The notes beneath the pieces are model-generated. The model was given only the letters and a program-made list of their open reading frames with translations. It was not told the DNA's origin and did not search any database. A stretch of 64,000 bases of DNA, taken from contig NZ_JACJUV010000001.1 of the NCBI RefSeq assembly GCF_014218805.1, forward strand, positions 124,001 to 188,000. The letters are read 5' to 3'. Positions 28,400 through 37,880 of the stretch are shown piece by piece (position 1 is the stretch's first letter; every line of letters begins with the position of its first letter). A program made the translations under genes and the position numbers. Origin of the DNA: Teredinibacter franksiae (GTDB lineage Bacteria > Pseudomonadota > Gammaproteobacteria > Pseudomonadales > Cellvibrionaceae).

Positions 28400-28667
28400 G
28401 TAGACTCACTTGGTTGCTACTAAACTAAAGATGGCTACCGAATCAGCTTCGACCCGGTTTCTCAAGCCCGATAAAAGCGCGTATTATAGCCGCCTTCTAG
28501 GGCCTGACGACATTAAATTCATTCCACCTTGGGTAAGCATTTATTTATTGTCGCTAAGCGCTTGCGAAACGTGCAGACCCATTTGGGTGTGCAGCTACCC
28601 AACTTCAAAGCCTCGAACACCCCAGCCTTCTGGAATTAACGAAACAGTAACCGAACAGGAACGTGAA

Positions 28668-29159
28668 ATGATCAAATTACAAACAAATTTTGGCGACATC
28701 GAACTCGAGCTAGATTTCGAAAAAGCACCCAAAACAGCGGCAAACTTCAAACAATACGTAGAAGAAGGCTTTTACAACGGTACTATCTTTCATCGTGTAA
28801 TTGACGGATTCATGATCCAGGGCGGTGGTTTTGCAGCCGATATGAGCCAAAAAGAAACCCGCGCCAATATCGAAAACGAAGCCGATAACGGGCTTTCTAA
28901 TGTGAACGGTAGCATTGCCATGGCACGCACCGGAGACCCCCACAGCGCCAGCGCACAGTTCTTCGTCAACGTTAAAGATAACGACTTTCTTAACCACAAG
29001 AGCAAAGATATGCAGGGCTGGGGTTACTGCGTATTTGGCAAAGTGGCTTCAGGTATGGACGTAATCGAAAAGATTAAAGCGGTTAAAACCGGCAGTGCGC
29101 ACGGCCATCAAGATGTACCGGTCGATTCTGTTGTAATCGAATCAGCCACTGTAGTTTAA
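28668..29159 (+). CDS. ppiB: Cytoplasmic peptidyl-prolyl cis-trans isomerase B
   Basis: A 163-residue cyclophilin that speeds proline isomerisation during folding. Motifs: [15 protein letters not shown] (active-site Arg and Phe), [22 protein letters not shown] (substrate pocket) and [12 protein letters not shown]. The start is the ATG at 28668 with AGGA eight bases before it. The open frame extends upstream to 28410, but the extra 86 codons have no cyclophilin features. It is followed by lpxH after 8 bp. Confidence 0.97.
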   Translation: MIKLQTNFGDIELELDFEKAPKTAANFKQYVEEGFYNGTIFHRVIDGFMIQGGGFAADMSQKETRANIENEADNGLSNVNGSIAMARTGDPHSASAQFFVNVKDNDFLNHKSKDMQGWGYCVFGKVASGMDVIEKIKAVKTGSAHGHQDVPVDSVVIESATVV

Positions 29160-29167
29160 TCGCTGCC

Positions 29168-29905
29168 ATGGCCGACTTTTTTATCTCAGACCTTCATTTG
29201 AAAGCCTCGCGAGAAGATCTCGCCGAGGCTTTCAGCCGTTTTGTTGAACAACACCTTCTTCCTGCCTCACGGGGTAATACACTCTATATTCTTGGGGACT
29301 TTTTTGATGCCTGGATTGGCGACGATGAAGACGAACCCTTTTATTTGGGTATTTTGGAGACGTTACGCAACTGGACAGATAGCGGCCTAACTATTTACTT
29401 TATGAGTGGCAATCGAGACTTTCTGGTAGGCGAAGCTTTCGCCGCAAAAACCGGGGTTACGCTTCTTGCTGAGGAACACCTCATAGCGCTAAATCGCCAG
29501 CCAGTTCTGCTCATGCACGGCGATAGCCTTTGCACTGATGACACTGAGTACATGGGCTTTCGAGCACAGGTACGTAATGTGACATGGCAGCAAACAGTAC
29601 TTCAGGTGCCACTTGCCCAAAGGCGAGTAATGGCACAGCAACTACGCCAGCAAAGCCAGTCTATGAATGCCACTAAAGCTGAAGATATTATGGATGTTAA
29701 CGCTGATGCGGTAAATGCGGTTATGGCCAAGCACGGCGTAACCTGTTTAATTCACGGTCACACTCACCGCCCTAAAGTGCATGACTTAGCGGTTGAAGGT
29801 ACCGAGGCTAAGCGCTACGTTCTTGGCGACTGGGATAGCCACGGCTGGTATATCTGTGCCAACGAGCAAGGATTATCACTCCACTCTTTTCCCATCGAGG
29901 CTTAG
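29168..29905 (+). CDS. lpxH: UDP-2,3-diacylglucosamine diphosphatase
   Basis: A 245-residue metallophosphoesterase of lipid A synthesis that hydrolyses UDP-2,3-diacylglucosamine to lipid X at the membrane surface. The dimetal motifs are FISDLHL, GDFFDAWIGDD, SGNRDFLVG, LMHGDSLCTDD and HGHTHRP. Normal length. It lies 8 bp after ppiB and ends before a strong terminator. Confidence 0.96.
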   Translation: MADFFISDLHLKASREDLAEAFSRFVEQHLLPASRGNTLYILGDFFDAWIGDDEDEPFYLGILETLRNWTDSGLTIYFMSGNRDFLVGEAFAAKTGVTLLAEEHLIALNRQPVLLMHGDSLCTDDTEYMGFRAQVRNVTWQQTVLQVPLAQRRVMAQQLRQQSQSMNATKAEDIMDVNADAVNAVMAKHGVTCLIHGHTHRPKVHDLAVEGTEAKRYVLGDWDSHGWYICANEQGLSLHSFPIEA

Positions 29906-29944
29906 CATACGGCCTAAATAGCCGAGTAGCTTAGGCTGAAAATG

Positions 29945-29982
29945 AAAAGGCTGTATTCCTGAATAGGAATACAGCCTTTTTT
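29945..29982. terminator. Bidirectional terminator between lpxH and the cytochrome operon
   Basis: A perfect 16-bp stem (AAAAGGCTGTATTCCT and its complement) around GAAT with T-runs on both strands. It serves the convergent lpxH (+) and octaheme cytochrome (-) transcripts. Confidence 0.93.
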
Positions 29983-29999
29983 GTGGGCGGGAACAGGTA

Positions 30000-31310
30000 T
30001 TAGTCTTCTATCTTTCCAGTTTTCATACGCTTCTCGTAAATCATCTCCAGCTCATATAGATCTTGCTGGAGCTCGAAGAATCCATGCCAGTGAGCGTAGT
30101 CCGCCGCTCCCATCATGGCTCCCTGACGAGCGCGACGACCCTCGTGATGCCACAAGTAGTAGTAGGTCTTCTGGAATTCATCGGTCCAAGGGTTATCCTT
30201 CAATAACTTCTTCGCTTTCAGTGCGTTGAGCATTTCAGTTGCGGGCTTGTAATAAGCCTCGTTATACAACCTAACGGCCTTGTCACCCTGAGCGAAGAAG
30301 CCTTTCGTGTGTGTTGGGCTGTGACAGTTCTTACACACCGACTTCATTTTTTCACGACCAGCAGGCCCGTCACCGAGTAGAGGACTGAGTACGTCTGTAG
30401 ATCCGCGCACCTTGGACTCTTTTGCCCAAAGGTTCCAATACAAACGCTCGCTGACGTTATGGGTCACGCTTAATTCGCCAATACCGCTCATATGACAGGT
30501 TGCACAGGTTGGCGCGCGATAATCTCCAGGCTCCCAGGCATCTGGTGCCGTATCCCAACGCCAATCATCTGAATCCGTGTTATAAATATGGCCGTGCTTG
30601 GAATTATTGAATATTTCAATATTGGGGTGATCAGGCCCGAGGTGACATGAAGCACAGGCGTTAGGCTTGCGCGCCTCAGCTATGTCGAATTTATGGCGAC
30701 TGTGGCAAGCGGTGCAATTTCCGGTTGATCCGTCGGGGTAAATATTACCCATACCGTTATTAGGCCAAGTTTCTACGGTGGGCTTACCTTTTTCATCCAG
30801 CTCAATTTTGGTGCCGTGGCACTGCATACAGCCTGTTTCGCTGGGCGCACCCTGCAATTCGGGATGACTACGACCTTCGTGTATGTTGGTGAGTGCATGT
30901 AGATTATCTTTTGGAATGATCTGGTGATAGGCACGGAAGTGACCACTGCTATCAAATTGTTTTTTTGCATCTACGTGGCAGCGACCGCACACCGCGGGCG
31001 AAACCAGCGCCGTGACATAAACATCGGTGCCCACCAATGATTCGTGCTGGGTCGCCATGGGGGATTCTTTTTCGACATTATGGCAATCGATACAGGAAAC
31101 ACCCGCATGGGCGTGCCGGCTCATTTTCCAGTCTGCAACCTGCCCAGGGCTTTCTACCTGGTGACAGCTGATACATTCTTGCCCTATTTTTGAAATATCA
31201 CGCTCCATTTTAAGCGTTTTAACCTGTGCCACACTGCCTGCCGCCGCATAACTTCCTACGGAAAGGCAAAACAAGACGCACAGACAAGCATACTGCATGA
31301 CTCTATTCAT
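30000..31310 (-). CDS. Octaheme hydroxylamine-oxidoreductase-like cytochrome c
   Basis: A 436-residue periplasmic multihaem protein with a signal peptide (residues 1-24). Eight CxxCH motifs start at Cys46, 73, 108, 161, 199, 219, 269 and 326. All have His as proximal ligand, which argues against octahaem tetrathionate reductase or pentahaem NrfA, which use Lys at one site. The C-terminal part (LWHHEGRRARQGAMMGAADYAHWHGFFE) fits the hydroxylamine oxidoreductase family. With a NapC-type partner and no ammonia-oxidation genes, a reductive role (nitrite or hydroxylamine to ammonium) is more likely than oxidation. The direction is inference. Confidence 0.84.
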   Translation of the reverse strand: MNRVMQYACLCVLFCLSVGSYAAAGSVAQVKTLKMERDISKIGQECISCHQVESPGQVADWKMSRHAHAGVSCIDCHNVEKESPMATQHESLVGTDVYVTALVSPAVCGRCHVDAKKQFDSSGHFRAYHQIIPKDNLHALTNIHEGRSHPELQGAPSETGCMQCHGTKIELDEKGKPTVETWPNNGMGNIYPDGSTGNCTACHSRHKFDIAEARKPNACASCHLGPDHPNIEIFNNSKHGHIYNTDSDDWRWDTAPDAWEPGDYRAPTCATCHMSGIGELSVTHNVSERLYWNLWAKESKVRGSTDVLSPLLGDGPAGREKMKSVCKNCHSPTHTKGFFAQGDKAVRLYNEAYYKPATEMLNALKAKKLLKDNPWTDEFQKTYYYLWHHEGRRARQGAMMGAADYAHWHGFFELQQDLYELEMIYEKRMKTGKIED

Positions 31311-31860
31311 CTTTTTTCTCCCAGCCCTGCTCTTTTAAGTGAATACCTAGATTTGCATGTCCAACATGCTTGTGACAGCCCACACAACTTAAGCCCTCTT
31401 CCTCTTTATTGAAGTACTTGCGATGCGGGCGAAACGATTTTCGATTTGCTTCAGAGGTTTCTTGCAGAAATTTATGGCACTCGAGACACCCGGAATCGTA
31501 AACATAGTGCTCTCGTCTCTCACGATTGCCATGCCAATCAATATCGTAGGGGTCTTTTAATAATTCCATTGTTGGATCAACAACCCCATGAACCCCTTTC
31601 ACCCAAAGGTAATGCAAAGCATTATCGTGAGGTATATGGCACTGACTGCAGGTAGCTCGCCAACCAGCACTGTTGTTACCGCCGTGAATGTCTTCCCGAA
31701 AGGAGGTGCCGATAGGTATGTGGGAGTGGCAACCGGTGCAAAACTCATAGTCGCCGGTAGCGTGAATACCCGTATCGACTACCGCCCAGCTAATGGTGAC
31801 AAAAATGCCAATTATTCCAGCGAATACAACGGCCTTGAGCAGTTTAGCTTTTGACACCAT
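31303..31860 (-). CDS. NapC/NirT/NrfH-family tetrahaem quinol dehydrogenase
   Basis: A 185-residue inner-membrane cytochrome that would pass electrons from the quinol pool to the octahaem protein. Its N-terminal helix (KAVVFAGIIGIFVTISWAVV) is followed by four CxxCH motifs: CTGCH, CSQCH, CLECH, CVGCH. The start is the ATG at 31860, with GGCGGA about ten bases before it; the frame also opens at a TTG six codons earlier. Its 3' end overlaps the octahaem gene's start by 8 bp, so the two are coupled. Confidence 0.9.
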   Translation of the reverse strand: MVSKAKLLKAVVFAGIIGIFVTISWAVVDTGIHATGDYEFCTGCHSHIPIGTSFREDIHGGNNSAGWRATCSQCHIPHDNALHYLWVKGVHGVVDPTMELLKDPYDIDWHGNRERREHYVYDSGCLECHKFLQETSEANRKSFRPHRKYFNKEEEGLSCVGCHKHVGHANLGIHLKEQGWEKKDE

Positions 31861-32051
31861 GATTATTATTTCCGCCAAGCTGGTTTTTTATTGAAGGAAC
31901 CTTTAATGCTTGGCCTGAGTATAACCATAAATTATGTAAGTATTGTATGCATGGCGGAATTTAAGTTAAAAATTGTCGTGTTAATTAACTATAACTCGAC
32001 TAAAGCCCGTCAGCGCAAATACGAACGATTACGCTTAGTGTTTGGCCGCAC

Positions 32052-32666
32052 TCAATTCGGTATTCCATCGCTGGGTGGGCCGCTGTGGAAACGAAACTCC
32101 GTATCCGCAGAAAGCACCAGCTCCCTATCTCGCTCAAGAAAAACCGACACTCTATCTGAAATATCGTCTCCACCGGCGGCCTTTTTTGCGAGCGACAAAT
32201 AATCTTTAAAATGCCGGGATTCTGACTTAAGCAAAGAGAGGTAAAACTTTTGTAGCTCCTCGTCGAGAAAAGGTGCCAATTTTTCAAAACGCTCGCAGGA
32301 ACGCGCTTCAATAATGGCCCCTACTATTAGAGTGTCAATTAGTTTAGCGGGTTCGAATGTTCTGACGGGCTTGCGTAAATCAGCAGCGTAACGGCTCGCG
32401 GTTGCTTGAGTATAGGGGATGCCACGCTGCTCCATAATGGTGATGACCTGCTCGAAATGGCGAAGCTCTTCACGTGCCAACCTCGACATTTTATGTAACA
32501 ACTCAAAATCATCTACATAACGATACATTAAATTCAGTGCCGTACTCGCTGCTTTTTTTTCGCAATTGGCATGATCGAGTAATAACATGTCAGGGTGCAA
32601 GAGCGCGGAATGAACCCAATTATCAGGTGTGGGACAGAGCAGGAAGTTATGTATAGCTTGCATCAT
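32052..32666 (-). CDS. miaE: tRNA-(ms2io6A37)-hydroxylase
   Basis: A 204-residue diiron monooxygenase of the ferritin-like fold that hydroxylates the isopentenyl group of ms2i6A37 in tRNA. Iron-binding helices show CEKKAAS (Glu36), REELRHFEQV (Glu/His), EARSCERF and ESRHFKDY. Normal length. Its ATG overlaps the upstream DUF1289 gene stop by 4 bp. Confidence 0.93.
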   Translation of the reverse strand: MMQAIHNFLLCPTPDNWVHSALLHPDMLLLDHANCEKKAASTALNLMYRYVDDFELLHKMSRLAREELRHFEQVITIMEQRGIPYTQATASRYAADLRKPVRTFEPAKLIDTLIVGAIIEARSCERFEKLAPFLDEELQKFYLSLLKSESRHFKDYLSLAKKAAGGDDISDRVSVFLERDRELVLSADTEFRFHSGPPSDGIPN

Positions 32667-33118
32667 AGCGGCGTAAAAAAATATCGTTGGTAATGTGCAG
32701 AGGAAAGCTCAAAAAAATGAGCGTCTATTAAATTTCGAATATCGATTAAAGAACTATTTTGCCACGCGGGCCTTAACCTACATCCAAAAGTATTCAAATC
32801 ACTGATTTGGGTCGCGCCTGCTTTCAGTAAGTCGAACACCCAGCAGTGCGGATCTGAGTGATCATTTACACGGACTTGCTGGCGTTTAATCTCATCGGTG
32901 AGTTTATCGACGTCGTACACTTGAATTTTGTCACTAACAACTTGCGCTAATAGTAACTGCAGTCTATTTAAAACGGCTTTTTTTTCGCCGTCGGTATAGC
33001 TGTTCCAATGAATGACCTCATGATTAAAGCGCTTGCAACCTCGACAAACGCTATCGCCAATGCCCGTAGAGCACACACCAATACAGGGTGTTTTTACGCG
33101 TTTGTGTTTTTCGTTCAT
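32663..33118 (-). CDS. DUF1289-domain protein
   Basis: A 151-residue protein whose N-terminus has the DUF1289 cysteine pattern TPCIGVCSTGIGDSVCRGCKRF (four Cys, presumed metal or Fe-S site) followed by HEVIHWNSYTDGEKKAVLNRL. The C-terminal ~90 residues are an extra region I do not recognise. The start is placed at the ATG at 33118; an earlier ATG at 33157 would overlap the CBM9-like gene by 32 bp. It is coupled to miaE, though the functional link is unknown. Confidence 0.82.
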   Translation of the reverse strand: MNEKHKRVKTPCIGVCSTGIGDSVCRGCKRFNHEVIHWNSYTDGEKKAVLNRLQLLLAQVVSDKIQVYDVDKLTDEIKRQQVRVNDHSDPHCWVFDLLKAGATQISDLNTFGCRLRPAWQNSSLIDIRNLIDAHFFELSSAHYQRYFFTPL

Positions 33119-33125
33119 GGCTTTA

Positions 33126-33896
33126 TTACTTAACCAGTTCCAGTACACCAAAAACATCGGCGGTTATCCAGCCTCGGTTTCGGTCGCCGTTTACCGCTAC
33201 GATATCCTCTGAAGCAATAAAATGCTCCCGAGACTCACCACCGTCGTTATCACAATACGCGAGCATAAAACCGAGCCTTTTCCCTTTGACAAGTTTTACA
33301 GGCTTAATCTTTTTGTCGCCGTCAACATAGCCATCAGCATAAACCTTAAGTTTCACCTCCCACACGGTGGAGGTTTTATTTCGCCGCCAGGCACTTGTCA
33401 GGTGATGATTATACAAGTGGGCTTGTTTGTCCGGCCCGGAATCTACTACCTGGTTATCCAGCGCAACGTGGTAGGCAAAGGCACTATGATTGTATTGGTG
33501 ATCACCTCCGGACGCATCTTCATCAATAAAGATCTCTAATGCCTCATCGTCCCAATAGTGAACAAGAGGGTCGGCGTAAACATCAGACAATACGTCATCA
33601 ACGATTTCAACCAGTAAGTAGAGCGCGCTACTATCCCAAACGACCTTCATGCGCCCACTAAAGTCCTCAGGGGTAAGATTGTCGCCAATCAAAACGTTTT
33701 CTATTGGCTTCCATTCTGCTTTCGCCCATACGGGATCATCCGCAACACCGTCTACATTCGGTGAATGAGTAGCAAACGGGGCTTTATAGAGGCTTTTGTT
33801 TTCGACGATACTCTGTGCATAAACCTCAACACCTGTAACCAACACCGTTGCAAGTAGAAGTACTGAGGTAATCAGTTGGACCATGCTTTTATTCAT
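33126..33896 (-). CDS. Exported CBM9-like carbohydrate-binding protein
   Basis: A 256-residue protein with a signal peptide (residues 1-28) and one domain resembling family 9 carbohydrate-binding modules: PNVDGVADDPVWAKAEW, GRMKVVWDSSALYLLVEIVDD, WDDEALEIFIDEDASGG and WEVKLKVYADGYV. No catalytic domain is attached. Such proteins are common in polysaccharide degraders and sometimes occur near cytochromes. The ligand is unknown. Confidence 0.83.
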   Translation of the reverse strand: MNKSMVQLITSVLLLATVLVTGVEVYAQSIVENKSLYKAPFATHSPNVDGVADDPVWAKAEWKPIENVLIGDNLTPEDFSGRMKVVWDSSALYLLVEIVDDVLSDVYADPLVHYWDDEALEIFIDEDASGGDHQYNHSAFAYHVALDNQVVDSGPDKQAHLYNHHLTSAWRRNKTSTVWEVKLKVYADGYVDGDKKIKPVKLVKGKRLGFMLAYCDNDGGESREHFIASEDIVAVNGDRNRGWITADVFGVLELVK

Positions 33897-34314
33897 TATT
33901 ATGACTCCTGAACGGTTGCTTGCTATTACAACCTACTAACCTAGGTGCAGCGTACATTTGCGCGGCAATATAGACACTTAACCGGCCAAATTCCAGCGGA
34001 TGCACTATATAAAATATCTCGTTATAGCGCCGATAAAATTTGAAACTACCGAATTTTGCGCTTTTTAGGGTAGAATTCTCACCCCGGTTACATTGAGCAG
34101 AGATTTTGATCACCTTTCAACCAGTATGTACGTCTTTTTGTCGTTACCTCTGACCCGTATTCAAAACCTCGTATAAACCAGTAGCTACACTGAAAGACTG
34201 ATAACCAGCTGTAGCGGCTACCCTGTAATCACATCATCGATAACGGCTATCGATAGCCTCGTGCGCAGAGATCCTGTTGTACTGAGTAACCCACAAATAT
34301 AGAGGACATTGATT
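33897..34314. other. Divergent intergenic region before acnB
   Basis: About 400 bp without a gene, containing the promoters of the CBM9-like gene (-) and acnB (+). A stem-loop ATCGATA-ACGGC-TATCGAT at 34236-34254 lies 60 bp before acnB and may be an operator or leader structure. Confidence 0.5.
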
Positions 34315-36939
34315 GTGCTTGAAGCCTACCGTGAACACGTTGCTGAACGTGAAGCCCTTGGAATTCCCCCCAAACCCCTTTCTGTAGAACAGGTATCTCA
34401 GTTAGTTGAACTGCTGAAAACCGCTCCTACAGGTGAGGAAGACTTTTTGCTCGACTTACTGAGCAACCGCGTGCCACCCGGTGTTGACGAAGCGGCGTAT
34501 GTAAAAGCGGGTTTTCTGTCCGCTATCGCCAAAGGCGACGACAGCTGCAGCCTTATCGACTCAGCCGCAGCGGTAAAATTGCTGGGCAACATGCACGGCG
34601 GCTACAACATCGAAACACTGGTGTCTCTACTCGACGACCCCGCGCTTGCGGCTATTGCTGCCGAAGAACTCAAACATACCTTACTTATGTTCGACGCTTT
34701 TCACGATGTAGACGAAAAAGCCAAAGCTGGTAACACCAATGCCCAAGCTGTACTGCAAAGCTGGGCTGACGCTGAATGGTTCACTCGGCGAGATGCGGTA
34801 GCCGAATCGATTAAAGTCGCCGTGTTTAAAGTTACCGGCGAAACCAATACCGACGATTTATCGCCTGCTCAGGACGCTTGGTCTCGCCCCGACATTCCCC
34901 TGCACGCCTTGGCTATGTACAAAATGGCCCGTGACGGAATTGAACCTGCAGAACCCGGCACAAAAGGCCCGATGGCTCAAATTGAAGCCGTTAAAGCAAA
35001 GGGCGTACAGGTTGCCTTTGTTGGCGATGTTGTAGGTACCGGCTCCTCTCGCAAATCTGCAACCAACTCCGTGTTGTGGTACTTCGGTGACAACATTTCT
35101 GGTGTACCGAATAAGCGTGGTGGCGGTATTTGTATTGGCGATAAAGTGGCCCCCATTTTCTATAACACCATGGAAGATGCCGGCGCATTGGTTTTCGAAG
35201 CGCCCGTCGATAATCTCAATATGGGCGATATCATCGAAATCCGCCCTTATGATGGAAAGATCCTCAACGAAGCCGGTGAAACTATCTCCGAGTTCGGTTT
35301 AAAATCCGACGTTTTACTTGACGAAGTACAAGCCGGTGGTCGTATTAACCTGATTATTGGTCGTGGCCTCACCGCCCGAGCGCGTGAAGCACTGGGTTTG
35401 CCAACTTCAGACCAGTTTCGCACGCCAACAGCACCTGCAGACAGCGGTAAAGGCTACACTCTGGCCCAAAAGATGGTTGGTCGAGCCTGCGGATTAGCTG
35501 AAGGGGAAGGCATACGCCCCGGCACTTATTGCGAACCACGCATGACGACGGTTGGATCTCAGGACACTACGGGCCCAATGACCCGTGACGAACTCAAAGA
35601 CTTGGCTTGCCTTGGCTTCTCTGCCGACCTGACCATGCAGTCTTTTTGTCACACCGCCGCCTACCCCAAACCTGTGGACATCGACACCCAGCACACCCTG
35701 CCCGACTTCATCATGAACCGTGGTGGTGTTTCCCTACGCCCCGGCGATGGCATCATTCACAGTTGGCTAAACCGCATGCTACTGCCAGACACCGTAGGCA
35801 CCGGTGGCGACTCCCACACACGCTTCCCTATGGGTATTTCCTTCCCCGCAGGTTCTGGCTTAGTAGCCTTTGCTGCTGCCACCGGCGTAATGCCGCTGGA
35901 TATGCCCGAATCTGTACTGGTGCGTTTTAAAGGCGAGATGCAACCTGGGATTACCTTGCGCGATCTTGTACACGCTATTCCGTACTACGCTATTCAACAG
36001 GGCTTACTCACCGTTGACAAGAAAGGCAAAAAGAATATTTTCTCTGGCCGAATCCTCGAAATTGAAGGGCTTAAGGACCTGACTGTTGAGCAGGCTTTTG
36101 AGCTGTCAGATGCATCAGCCGAGCGCTCTGCTGCCGGTTGTACCATCAAGCAGGATGTCGCCGATATCAGTGAATACTTGCGCTCAAACGTCACTCTGCT
36201 GCGCTGGATGGTCAGCGAAGGTTATGGCGACAAGCGTACCCTAGAGCGTCGTGCCCAAAAGATGGAAGAGTGGTTGCAAAACCCAAGCCTTCTAGAAGCT
36301 GATGCAGACGCTGAATACACCGCCGTAATCGAGATTGACCTGAACGACATCAATGAACCTATCGTTTGTTGCCCCAACGACCCAGACGACGCCCGTTTGT
36401 TGTCAACGGTTGCCGGTGACAACGTTGACGAAGTGTTTATCGGTTCATGTATGACCAACATTGGCCACTTTCGCGCAGCGGGTAAGCTATTCGAACAAAC
36501 CTCCGGCACCCTAAACGCCCGCTTTTGGATGTCGCCACCGACCAAAATGGACCAGCATGTGCTCATGGAGGAAGGCTACTACAACATCTTTGGCGCCAAG
36601 GGCGTACGTATGGAAATGCCCGGCTGCTCACTGTGTATGGGTAACCAAGCACGCGTGGCGGACAACGCTACGGTACTTTCAACTTCGACCCGAAATTTCC
36701 CCAACCGCCTTGGTGCTGGTGCGAATGTTTACCTAACATCCGCAGAACTGGCCGCCGTGGGAGGTATTCTTGGTAAGCTTCCAACGCCCGCTGAATACCT
36801 CGAATACGCCAGTAAGCTCGATACTATGTCTGCGGATATCTACCGCTACATGAGTTTCGACCAAGTGGCTGAATTTGCGAAAGGCGCCGAAGACGGCAAG
36901 CGCATTGCCGCCATTCAGGTTGAAGAAGTTAAAGTGTAG
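34315..36939 (+). CDS. acnB: Aconitate hydratase B / 2-methylisocitrate dehydratase
   Basis: An ~874-residue Fe-S hydratase of the TCA and methylcitrate cycles (citrate to isocitrate). The order is the HEAT-like N-terminal domain, the swivel domain ([18 protein letters not shown]), then the catalytic domain with [35 protein letters not shown] and the cluster cysteines in [16 protein letters not shown] and [14 protein letters not shown]. The start is set at GTG 34315 (reading [13 protein letters not shown] as in E. coli), preceded by AGAGGA; the TTG at 34309 is less likely. It ends before a strong terminator. Confidence 0.98.
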   Translation: MLEAYREHVAEREALGIPPKPLSVEQVSQLVELLKTAPTGEEDFLLDLLSNRVPPGVDEAAYVKAGFLSAIAKGDDSCSLIDSAAAVKLLGNMHGGYNIETLVSLLDDPALAAIAAEELKHTLLMFDAFHDVDEKAKAGNTNAQAVLQSWADAEWFTRRDAVAESIKVAVFKVTGETNTDDLSPAQDAWSRPDIPLHALAMYKMARDGIEPAEPGTKGPMAQIEAVKAKGVQVAFVGDVVGTGSSRKSATNSVLWYFGDNISGVPNKRGGGICIGDKVAPIFYNTMEDAGALVFEAPVDNLNMGDIIEIRPYDGKILNEAGETISEFGLKSDVLLDEVQAGGRINLIIGRGLTARAREALGLPTSDQFRTPTAPADSGKGYTLAQKMVGRACGLAEGEGIRPGTYCEPRMTTVGSQDTTGPMTRDELKDLACLGFSADLTMQSFCHTAAYPKPVDIDTQHTLPDFIMNRGGVSLRPGDGIIHSWLNRMLLPDTVGTGGDSHTRFPMGISFPAGSGLVAFAAATGVMPLDMPESVLVRFKGEMQPGITLRDLVHAIPYYAIQQGLLTVDKKGKKNIFSGRILEIEGLKDLTVEQAFELSDASAERSAAGCTIKQDVADISEYLRSNVTLLRWMVSEGYGDKRTLERRAQKMEEWLQNPSLLEADADAEYTAVIEIDLNDINEPIVCCPNDPDDARLLSTVAGDNVDEVFIGSCMTNIGHFRAAGKLFEQTSGTLNARFWMSPPTKMDQHVLMEEGYYNIFGAKGVRMEMPGCSLCMGNQARVADNATVLSTSTRNFPNRLGAGANVYLTSAELAAVGGILGKLPTPAEYLEYASKLDTMSADIYRYMSFDQVAEFAKGAEDGKRIAAIQVEEVKV

Positions 36940-36965
36940 GTTTTAACCTCAAACCCACACACTAT

Positions 36966-36991
36966 AAGCCCCGATTCATCGGGGCTTTTTT
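36966..36991 (+). terminator. acnB terminator
   Basis: A perfect 10-bp stem AAGCCCCGAT/ATCGGGGCTT with a 2-nt apparent loop, followed by T-rich sequence, 26 bp after the acnB stop. Confidence 0.93.
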
Positions 36992-37122
36992 GTATACAGC
37001 GTAAGCGTCAAACCAATCACACCCTAGACTTATAAGAAGGTTTCTTATTCAGTGACCACAATCAATACCTTTGCATAGAATTTAAGGTACAAAGCCAGCA
37101 GCTTAAAACGAGGTAGTTAGTT

Positions 37123-37413
37123 ATGAATATGATCCCCCAGGACGATAACGGCGTGCTTGAGGTTTTGATGCAACGGCTGAACAAGCAACGCTTACCCCAC
37201 GCGCTAGCACTGGAAACAAAAGTCGATAAGGGAGAGGTTCTGAATGACTTTGATATAGAGTTTTTACTGGAAGTGCTGCGAGATGTGCGCCGTGTAAAGC
37301 CCATTTATGACCGTCATCCAGACTACCAACCCATTTTGATTAAATTGATCAATCTGTACACGCACATTATTACCCGAGCCGCAGAGAACGAAGCCAAGAA
37401 CAGTCACCAATAG
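37123..37413 (+). CDS. Conserved-looking hypothetical protein
   Basis: A 96-residue soluble, mainly helical protein (VLEVLMQRLNKQRLPHALALETKVDKGEVLNDFDIEFLLEVLRDV). I recognise no family or catalytic motif. It has a plausible start, and a composition unlike the shadow frames around it. Confidence 0.65.
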   Translation: MNMIPQDDNGVLEVLMQRLNKQRLPHALALETKVDKGEVLNDFDIEFLLEVLRDVRRVKPIYDRHPDYQPILIKLINLYTHIITRAAENEAKNSHQ

Positions 37414-37442
37414 ATTAGGCTATAAAGGGGCTGGCCCTACAT

Positions 37443-37733
37443 TCAGGCCACCTTTGAAAGACTGCCTTCCAAACACCCCGGCTCAACCACAAACCTGGCA
37501 ACACGAACCGGCATTGGGCTGGCCAACACCTGTATGTGTATTTCGTTATGCTTGGTAGCATTTAGGCAGTTGGTCTTTACTTTTTGGTAGCGGCTAACCA
37601 ACCTTTCGAGCCTGTCGCCTATATCAATTTGGGCGTCCGCAGGAAGCTCAAACACCAGCGCCCTACCGCCACCAATATCCGCAGCAGCCAGCTGACAACT
37701 AGTATTAACAAACAGCACGCGTCCTTCGATCAT
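37443..37733 (-). CDS. Hypothetical protein, small beta-rich
   Basis: A 96-residue protein (MIEGRVLFVNTSCQLAAADIGGGRALVFELPADAQIDIGDRL), probably a small beta barrel followed by a short tail. I recognise no family. It converges on the preceding hypothetical gene with a 29-bp gap. Confidence 0.55.
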   Translation of the reverse strand: MIEGRVLFVNTSCQLAAADIGGGRALVFELPADAQIDIGDRLERLVSRYQKVKTNCLNATKHNEIHIQVLASPMPVRVARFVVEPGCLEGSLSKVA

Positions 37734-37880
37734 AGTATAGCCCCAGTGTTTTCCGTAACGAATTTAGTGTCGTCACCAAATTGAGAGCGATTATAGACCT
37801 CTAGCCTCGTTGCGTATGCGAGAAAACTCACTCGTACCCTGTAGGAAATCGACTATTAAAACAGTAAGCCATAGATAGCA

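Noticed and set aside
28410..28667. N-terminal extension of the ppiB frame
   Set aside because: The added 86 codons have no cyclophilin similarity or signal peptide, and a good ribosome site precedes the ATG at 28668.
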